Part shown: in pieces, positions 25,653 to 30,991 of the stretch
Position numbering within the stretch: the first letter of the stretch is position 1
Layout of the letters: each line of letters starts with the position of its first letter
Virus record (IMG/VR): IMGVR_UViG_3300027770_000188
Span: 1 to 30,991 of that record
Origin: a virus
DNA: 30,991 nucleotides
Reading direction: 5' to 3' (one strand)
Position numbers and translations under genes: made by a program
The notes under the pieces: generated by a model
The model's input: the letters and a program-made list of their open reading frames with translations, nothing else
Told to the model about the DNA's origin: nothing
Database searches by the model: none

Positions 25653-28097
25653 TTAAGTAAAATAAATTATTGCATACCCTACGCCACCTACGCCACCTGC
25701 TCCACCACCTGTAAATCCTGCTCCTCCACCCCCTGCTCCTGACCCATTAAGACCTGCTCCCCCTACGCCACCTACGCCAGTGGCGTGTGAAGCACCTCCT
25801 CCTCCTCCTGGCCTACCCCAATCATGGATATTTCCTCTAGTATTGGTAGCTGCTCCTCCTACGCCTCCTGGGGCTACACCACCAGAGATATTGGCATCAG
25901 CAAACGGATACATACCAAAAGATGCACCACCGTTAGTTGCAACATTGCTTGTATTAATTCCTCCACCAGAACCACCACCATATGGAGACATAGATAAACC
26001 TACAGCAATAGAAGATGTTTGTCCACCAAGGGAACCAGCACTGACTGAACCTGAGCCACCTGTGCCTCCAATATAACCTTGTGTTGCTCCAGTACCTCCT
26101 GTAGTTGTTGTTCCAGTAGCAGTACCTGCTCCACCTATACCACCAGCACCCCAGCAAAGTCTAGTTGCAGCTACTCCATTATAGGTAGCTGTAACAGTTG
26201 ATGTTCCTCCGTTACCACCAGTTCCTGCTAAACCAGATGAGGATACAGGACCAGCACCAGATAAACCTCCAGCACCAGCAGTAAATGTCAATGTTCCTGT
26301 TATATCAGCTACAGCATATTTTAATATATTTACAGAACCCCCTCCTCCTCCTGCACCACCACATCTATTCTGTCCGTTACTATTCCATGAACCACCACCT
26401 CCACCACCGCCTCCACCACCACAAACTATTGTTATAAAGGTAGCACCTGCGGGTATTGTTATACCAGAAGTAGTGGTAGCATAGAATGCTCTAGTTGGGG
26501 TAAATCCACTAGATATGGTTGCTGGAACCCAAGCTGTATTATTCCATTGAATAACTTGATTTAAAGTAGCACCTGTTTGTGTAAGATCACTGAGGGCATG
26601 AGTATGGCTAGTAGGAGTCCTTGAATTAGATAATCTTGAATCATCTGCTCTTACTACTTGAGTTGCATTACTAACACCTGAAGTAACAAAATCTACAGCA
26701 AATGTTCTATTGGCAGATAGATCTCCACCACCTGTTAAACCTAGTCCTGCTGTTAAAGCTAAAGTGTCTGGAACAGGGGATGTAGCTATGGTAGCTAATT
26801 CACCAAGAGCGGATAGTTTAAGACCGTTGCCAATAGTAATGTGTTGACCTACTCCAGTTCCTCCTGTATTCCATCTACCAAGTAATCTCATTTGTGGTAT
26901 AGATGTTATATCTGCTATTACATGAGTATGGGTAGCAGCGGCTATACCAGCTGATGATAGTGATCTATTGACCCACTCTGTTGTGTTCCATTGTAGTACA
27001 TCGTTATTAGCAAGGGAAGTTAATGCTGTATTAATCAATACTGAGCTAGGTAATCCTACAGTAATAACAGATCCAACTGTAGTTACTTCAACTTCACCAG
27101 CAGTACCTACTACTGTAGTTCCTGTTGGTAAGACTCCTGAATCTTTAAGTCGTATACCAAAAAAATCAAGTTTAAAGTCAAGGTCAGATGGAGTACTACT
27201 ATTTAAATTTTCAAATCTAATTCCAGTATTTAAAAATCCTGTAGGAACATTTGTTGAAATTACAACTTCAGTTCCACCATTAATAGTAAAGCCAACACTT
27301 GTTGCAGTTTTCTTTTGAATTTTAATGGTGTACCATGTATTATTTGCTATTGCAGTCGTTGTTCCAGTAGTAGTTGTCCCGTTATTTACAGTTGGGGTCC
27401 ATACTCCACCGCGTGTACCTACTATAAATATACCTTGTGAAGGTGAATCTGGATTGTCAAATAAACCTAATTTAATATTGTATCCATCAGTCGGACTAGC
27501 CGTTGGAGTTTTTATAGTAAAGTAAACAGTATTAAAATCAGTAAAAATAAACGAATCAATTCCAGGTGAGTTGGTCATTGACATATAACCATACCCATAT
27601 CCAGAAAGTAATCTAACAAGAACAATTCCTAAGTGTCCTGTTTCTGAATCATTTTCAAGTATATTTAAACTACTAGGAACTAAAGTATTACTACTTGTTG
27701 TTCTAGGTCCTGAAGAGTATGAGTAAGGACTTAATGTACCAGATTCATTGCCATTACTTTGAGCAATAAAATTATCCCATATAATAATGGGTTGATCTGG
27801 ATCACTTGGATCTATACCTCCACCGCCACCACCTACTGGATTGTTTTCTAAATCTTGAATTCTAGCTTCCCAAGAAGTTATATTGGTTACGTCTAGTTGT
27901 TGGTTTAAAAGAATAGTAGTTGAGTCAGTCTGAGTAGATACATTACCTAGGGTATTACCAATAGTAGCGAGATTTTGCGTTGTTTGTTCAACAAAGGTAT
28001 TAAGGTTAACTATAGTACTATTGTCAGTAGCACTTGTTGTACCTTGTAATTTTCGATCTTCACGACGTGCATGAGCTGATTGTTTGCGATCTGTCAT
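25653..28097 (-). CDS. Tail fibre/adhesin with lectin-like domain and polyglycine tip
   Basis: An 814-aa protein. Residues 1-90 form a charged N-terminus and short coiled coil (WEARIQDLENNP) ending in a GGGGGG hinge. Residues about 100-320 look like a LamG/concanavalin sandwich (NNTWYTIKIQKKTATSVGF). Residues about 325-540 are fibre spacer repeats (DVLQWNTTEWVNR, QVIQWNNTAWVPA, two SHTHALSDLTQ/ATHTHVIADIT copies). From about 540 to the end comes a glycine-rich domain opening with SGITIPAGATFITIVCGGGG and holding many Gly runs. This C-terminal type occurs at fibre tips and resembles polyglycine-II adhesins such as gp38 of S16-like phages. It is translationally coupled (ATGA) to the 48-aa gene. 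It is probably a receptor-binding or head-fibre protein, in addition to the gp17-like fibre. Confidence 0.85.
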   Translation of the reverse strand: MTDRKQSAHARREDRKLQGTTSATDNSTIVNLNTFVEQTTQNLATIGNTLGNVSTQTDSTTILLNQQLDVTNITSWEARIQDLENNPVGGGGGGIDPSDPDQPIIIWDNFIAQSNGNESGTLSPYSYSSGPRTTSSNTLVPSSLNILENDSETGHLGIVLVRLLSGYGYGYMSMTNSPGIDSFIFTDFNTVYFTIKTPTASPTDGYNIKLGLFDNPDSPSQGIFIVGTRGGVWTPTVNNGTTTTGTTTAIANNTWYTIKIQKKTATSVGFTINGGTEVVISTNVPTGFLNTGIRFENLNSSTPSDLDFKLDFFGIRLKDSGVLPTGTTVVGTAGEVEVTTVGSVITVGLPSSVLINTALTSLANNDVLQWNTTEWVNRSLSSAGIAAATHTHVIADITSIPQMRLLGRWNTGGTGVGQHITIGNGLKLSALGELATIATSPVPDTLALTAGLGLTGGGDLSANRTFAVDFVTSGVSNATQVVRADDSRLSNSRTPTSHTHALSDLTQTGATLNQVIQWNNTAWVPATISSGFTPTRAFYATTTSGITIPAGATFITIVCGGGGGGGGGGSWNSNGQNRCGGAGGGGGSVNILKYAVADITGTLTFTAGAGGLSGAGPVSSSGLAGTGGNGGTSTVTATYNGVAATRLCWGAGGIGGAGTATGTTTTGGTGATQGYIGGTGGSGSVSAGSLGGQTSSIAVGLSMSPYGGGSGGGINTSNVATNGGASFGMYPFADANISGGVAPGGVGGAATNTRGNIHDWGRPGGGGGASHATGVGGVGGAGLNGSGAGGGGAGFTGGGAGGVGGVGYAIIYFT

Positions 28098-28240
28098 TTA
28101 CACTTCCTATTAGCACTTAGTTTATTATCTGCAGAGTCGCAGTTATGCCGTGCTTTGAAAGATTTGCAAGCTTCCGTACTATAGTTGTTACCATAACCTG
28201 TAGCTCCAAAGTGAATGATTTTTTCTTGTCCATTAGCCAT
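28094..28240 (-). CDS. 48-aa basic protein with two cysteines near C-terminus
   Basis: A small frame MANGQEKIIHFGATGYGNN followed by YSTEACKSFKARHNCDSADN and ending NRKCK. An excellent GGAGG lies 8 nt before ATG, inside the portal gene end; it overlaps the portal stop by 8 nt and the next start by ATGA. The segment SFKARHNCD followed by a Cys-Lys end resembles small phage proteins with an F-x-A-R-H-x-C-D motif and a later S-C-K motif (recalled, not searched). Function unknown, possibly a zinc- or nucleic-acid-binding virion peptide. Confidence 0.75.
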   Translation of the reverse strand: MANGQEKIIHFGATGYGNNYSTEACKSFKARHNCDSADNKLSANRKCK

Positions 28241-29843
28241 TAGGCATACCTCCTTGACCCATTAGTTGCATAGCTTGTTGTGCCATTTCAGGTGGAATAT
28301 TTTGACCACCTGTCGCTTGTAGATCTGCTTGAGCGGCACCACTCATAGCATTAGCAGAACCCTGTGCAAACATCTTTTGCATTTCCATCTGCTGTTGTTG
28401 TTGAGCTAGTTTCTGCTTTTCTTCTGCAATTTCTTCTGCACTACGTACCCAATTGTTTGCATCAAATCCCATAGATGTAATTAAGGCTCTAGCATATGCT
28501 TCCCATTTAAAACTAGAAGCAGCTTCTGGAGGAAGATTGCGAACCATTTCACCCATCTGCAGTAACTTAGTAATATCAGATTCTCTAGATAGAGATTGTA
28601 AACCAGTTAAGATTTCAATATTAAGAATACCATTATTCTCATCAAATTGTTCTTTCATTCTTTGATCAACTTCATTATTTTCAATCATTAGATAGATTGT
28701 TCTACGAATAATTGGAATCATAAAGTCTCTAGCAATAGACGAGAATGTACCACCTAAGATTGTTTCTAGTTCATTACCTACGGCTCTAACAGCAGTAGCA
28801 GTAACTCTGTCACCTGTAGGCATGGCTGAGGTCTGTAGTAAGAATCCTTGACCTACCTCTTTACGCATTGCATCTACAGCCGCAGCACACGCTTGTAGCT
28901 GAGGGTTAATAGTGTCTCCTGGGGTAATGACAAAGATATCTTGTTTTCTTGCACCAACCCATTGGCCGTTTTGTGCTATAGAAAGATCATCAATTTCAGA
29001 GATACCAGCTGGATCTACACCCATAAAGAATGTAGAGGCTGCTGCCATACCTTGAATCATAGCACGACTATATGATTCTAAGGTTCTAATATCTGAATAG
29101 ATATCTTCTACATGGCTTCGACCATAGTCTTCACCAGCAACACTAGCCCAACGAAGGATAATATAAGGAAGAACAGTATAGTATCCCGTATCAATGATCG
29201 TTCCGTCAAGTTCTTTTTCAACTTGCCACGATAAGTCTTGACTTTGCGAGACTCGGATATATACCGTTTTATAACCAGTTTGTTTTTCTTCACCCGAAAG
29301 GAAGTCATACGCACTTGCAGCCTCCTCGTTACTAGGAGAAATGTATTCAAGATAAATAAATTCTTTAATAGAGCCATTTACATCTCGACGAACAACAAAT
29401 TGATCTAATCGAATAACACGGAAAGAAAAATCATTTTCCATTACAATTAATACATCGCCAATAACAACTAAGTGTTGAATAGCTAAGTAAGATATCTCTC
29501 GCAGGTTATTAGAAATAAGTTTTTTATATACTTGAAAAGATAGTTTACTTAAGTACTCACCCACTTCGGCTTCTGGTTCTCTACCATTACGAAGACCAAA
29601 TGTAAAAAAGGGAGTATCATTTAATGGAATTAAAACACTAAGAATTTTACTAGCAAGAGATGTAACACCTCTTGATTGTACAGATGAATAAGTCTGAACA
29701 AGATTATCCTCTCCAGATAGAGATTGAAACGGTAATAGAGTTGGTACAGTTAATGCAGAACAAGCTCGGGATTTATTTAATTTTGATTCGCGTTTTGCAT
29801 TTAGAGTAAACCATCTATCCTTAATAGTCTTTTCAGCTTTCAT
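28233..29843 (-). CDS. Portal / head-tail connector protein (gp8-like)
   Basis: A 536-aa protein, the same length as T7 gp8. It has the T7-type portal pattern: LTVPTLLPFQSLSGEDNLVQ then YSSVQSRGVTSLASKILSVL near residues 30-75, and the NGQWVGARKQDIFVITPGDT region followed by GDRVTATAVRAVGNELETIL near 290-360. It forms the dodecameric ring through which DNA enters and leaves and nucleates prohead assembly. The C-terminal tail is rich in Gln, Met, Ala and Gly (residues about 475-536). AAGGAGAGAAT precedes ATG. Unusually, it is separated from the scaffold gene by about 8 kb of surface-protein genes. Confidence 0.95.
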   Translation of the reverse strand: MKAEKTIKDRWFTLNAKRESKLNKSRACSALTVPTLLPFQSLSGEDNLVQTYSSVQSRGVTSLASKILSVLIPLNDTPFFTFGLRNGREPEAEVGEYLSKLSFQVYKKLISNNLREISYLAIQHLVVIGDVLIVMENDFSFRVIRLDQFVVRRDVNGSIKEFIYLEYISPSNEEAASAYDFLSGEEKQTGYKTVYIRVSQSQDLSWQVEKELDGTIIDTGYYTVLPYIILRWASVAGEDYGRSHVEDIYSDIRTLESYSRAMIQGMAAASTFFMGVDPAGISEIDDLSIAQNGQWVGARKQDIFVITPGDTINPQLQACAAAVDAMRKEVGQGFLLQTSAMPTGDRVTATAVRAVGNELETILGGTFSSIARDFMIPIIRRTIYLMIENNEVDQRMKEQFDENNGILNIEILTGLQSLSRESDITKLLQMGEMVRNLPPEAASSFKWEAYARALITSMGFDANNWVRSAEEIAEEKQKLAQQQQQMEMQKMFAQGSANAMSGAAQADLQATGGQNIPPEMAQQAMQLMGQGGMPNG

Positions 29844-29852
29844 ATTCTCTCC

Positions 29853-30254
29853 TTATATTGGACGACTAATACTTTCATATCCTGGTCGTTCGATTGTTGG
29901 CATTGCTAGGTTAAAACCACCACCAAAGTCATTAGACTCTGACTTTGATTGACCAGTCATTTCACTAACAAGTGCTGTTTCTTGTTGTTGTTGTTTCTTA
30001 TATCTTTCTTCTTTAGCGGCTGCTGCTGTTTGTCTATTTAGATATTCTAAATTACGTTGACGATCAGACTCAGCACGAAAGCGAGATTCAGCATCAATTT
30101 GGTATTGTTGTTGCATAGCCATTTGTCTACCCATCATTTCTTCTTGTTGACGCATTTGTCCAGCAACATCAATGTTTCCGCCACCACCGCCACCTTTATA
30201 TTTCTTTATTTCAGGTAATTGTTTTAGTTCAGACATCATTAAAAAATTAGGCAT
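29853..30254 (-). CDS. 133-aa Gln-rich protein upstream of portal
   Basis: An ATG at 30254 (MPNFLMMSELKQ) is preferred, since AGGAG lies 8 nt upstream; a longer version from 30281 (142 aa) is possible. The start overlaps the end of the 60-aa gene. It contains a Gly run (KGGGGGGN, about residues 21-28), then a long Gln/Met/Arg-rich helix (EEMMGRQMAMQQQYQIDAE) with coiled-coil character, and a KKQQQQE stretch. Similar Gln-rich proteins commonly precede the portal gene in T7-like aquatic phages, but their role is unknown; a minor head or connector-associated protein is plausible. Confidence 0.7.
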   Translation of the reverse strand: MPNFLMMSELKQLPEIKKYKGGGGGGNIDVAGQMRQQEEMMGRQMAMQQQYQIDAESRFRAESDRQRNLEYLNRQTAAAAKEERYKKQQQQETALVSEMTGQSKSESNDFGGGFNLAMPTIERPGYESISRPI

Positions 30255-30429
30255 AACCGTTTCTCCTTTCCTGTTGTTCAAATAAAGTACGTAATTTTGA
30301 GATAACTTCTAATTGACCAGCTTTAAATCCCCTCTCGTAATCCTTTAATTTTAAGTCGCTTGGTTGCAGGGATATCGCCTTCTCCAGATACTGAATCAGG
30401 TCCTTGTTTATGTTCAACTGTTCTTTCAT
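30247..30429 (-). CDS. 60-aa helical protein
   Basis: MKEQLNINKDLIQYLEKAIS followed by a segment with KDYERGFKAGQLEVISKLRT. It is amphipathic helical and looks like a genuine protein (the YERGFKAGQ pattern occurs in small phage proteins). It overlaps the 71-aa frame by 107 nt in another phase and the next gene by 8 nt. AGAGAG lies about 6 nt before ATG as a weak ribosome binding site. Function unknown. Confidence 0.55.
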   Translation of the reverse strand: MKEQLNINKDLIQYLEKAISLQPSDLKLKDYERGFKAGQLEVISKLRTLFEQQERRNGYA

Positions 30430-30538
30430 TTGATCTCTCTAGTAATAAACCATTTATGTAACTAAGACACAACGAAAGGTCAGGGTCCCTAATGGACCCT
30501 GCCTTCCACTTCTTCAATAAAATTTCAAGCTTGTTCAT
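30323..30538 (-). CDS. 71-aa small protein, C-terminal half uncertain
   Basis: Starts MNKLEILLKKWKAGSIRDPD and is helical to about residue 36 (LCLSYINGLLLERS). The rest, which shares DNA with the 60-aa gene, is low in hydrophobic residues and may be an out-of-frame tail. Its ATG overlaps the end of the 75-aa gene by 14 nt. Either both overlapping genes are real, or a frameshift has split one gene. Confidence 0.45.
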   Translation of the reverse strand: MNKLEILLKKWKAGSIRDPDLSLCLSYINGLLLERSNERTVEHKQGPDSVSGEGDIPATKRLKIKGLREGI

Positions 30539-30752
30539 TTGTTTTTACCATTATATTAAGATGAAAGTCCTTTTTATTAGGACTTATTTTATTCTCTACT
30601 AATTGTTCTTGGAGGTTATCCAAGAAAATGTGCACCATTTTCATGTTATTGAAACCAACATCTAATTGACAATTGGTTAGTTTTGCTAATTTAATAGTTT
30701 CGGCTAACGCCATGTCCATATCATACTCTGTTTCAACATACATCTGAGACAT
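30525..30752 (-). CDS. 75-aa hypothetical protein
   Basis: MSQMYVETEYDMDMALAETI followed by a segment with LTNCQLDVGFNNMKMVHIFL and ending KTNEQA. AAGGAG lies 7 nt before ATG, only 10 nt after the nrdJ stop, so it is in the same operon. It is mixed helical and slightly acidic at the N-terminus, with no domain recognised. Confidence 0.65.
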   Translation of the reverse strand: MSQMYVETEYDMDMALAETIKLAKLTNCQLDVGFNNMKMVHIFLDNLQEQLVENKISPNKKDFHLNIMVKTNEQA

Positions 30753-30762
30753 AGTGTACTCC

Positions 30763-30991
30763 TTAACTTACCTCACAACCACCTGCTGTACAAGCAAGGG
30801 CGCGAGCATTTGTGGTGCCATCCTCTAACTCATATAGTGAGAGAAGACTAAAATCAACGCTGGTTGGCATAGTACTCTGCATTTTATCATACTGTTCTTC
30901 AGTAATCATTTCAAAGGGTGCTTGCTGATATACATGGTTATCCCTCGGTAAGAAAGAAATACCAGAAATTGCTTCCCAATGTTTCCATACC
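30763..30991 (-). CDS. nrdJ: Class II ribonucleotide reductase, C-terminal fragment
   Basis: The last 75 residues of a gene entering from the right edge. The frame reads VWKHWEAISGISFLPRDNHV, then YQQAPFEMITEEQYDKM, and ends ALACTAGGCEVS. This is the characteristic C-terminus of monomeric adenosylcobalamin-dependent ribonucleoside triphosphate reductase: ISGxSFLP, YxQAPxExI, and a terminal C-x4-C pair that shuttles electrons to the active site. It makes deoxynucleotides for phage replication and needs vitamin B12, so the host must supply or import it. The active-site part lies outside the window. It stops 10 nt before the next gene. Confidence 0.88.
   Translation of the reverse strand, partial: VWKHWEAISGISFLPRDNHVYQQAPFEMITEEQYDKMQSTMPTSVDFSLLSLYELEDGTTNARALACTAGGCEVS

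Noticed and set aside
25780-26076. Plus-strand Pro-rich frame
   Set aside because: Complement of the glycine codons of the fibre tip; proline runs are the mirror image of glycine runs.
1-30991. tRNA genes or integrase/attachment site
   Set aside because: No cloverleaf, recombinase frame or flanking direct repeat was recognised on reading both strands.

Overview
The window is part of a tailed double-stranded DNA phage genome with a T7-like (podovirus) virion module. Every convincing gene lies on the minus strand, so transcription runs from high to low coordinates. DNA is AT-rich, genes are packed with TAATG or ATGA stop/start overlaps, and most starts have an AGGAG-type ribosome binding site. 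No tRNA, rRNA, integrase, RNA polymerase or CRISPR was seen. The host is unknown. A cohesin/dockerin-like secreted protein carrying the planctomycete-style LLxxWG dockerin signature, plus a class II (B12-dependent) ribonucleotide reductase, suggest an aquatic host, possibly Planctomycetes/Phycisphaerae; that is an inference from one gene.

Layout in transcription order: C-terminus of NrdJ (30763-30991); four small genes (29853-30752); portal (28233-29843); then about 8 kb of surface-type genes that T7 does not have between portal and scaffold. These are a small Cys-containing protein, a fibre with a lectin-like middle and polyglycine tip (25653-28097), a fibre-associated protein, the cohesin/dockerin protein (24502-25233), a putative terminator and hairpin-rich gap, a beta-rich protein, three related proteins with shared N- and C-terminal caps (20300-23335), and tiny basic proteins. 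Scaffold (19038-19964) and major capsid protein (17608-18930) follow, then a strong hairpin terminator at 17552-17588, in the same place as T7 T-phi.

Next come a 56-aa CGC-motif protein, tail tubes A and B, a 1000-aa tail fibre with a gp17-type N-terminus, a lysis-like cassette (coiled-coil membrane protein, two-helix holin candidate, an overlapping pair including a lipoprotein), TerS and TerL. Unlike T7, the internal virion (ejection) proteins gp14-, gp15- and gp16-like lie downstream of the terminase. The last of these runs off the left edge and carries Ala/Pro/Glu/Lys repeats.

Most notable: the secreted cohesin/dockerin gene in a phage late operon; the family of cap-sharing variable-centre proteins; the displacement of the ejection module behind terL; and a capsid-gene leader with a perfect 9-nt sequence complementary to its own Shine-Dalgarno region.
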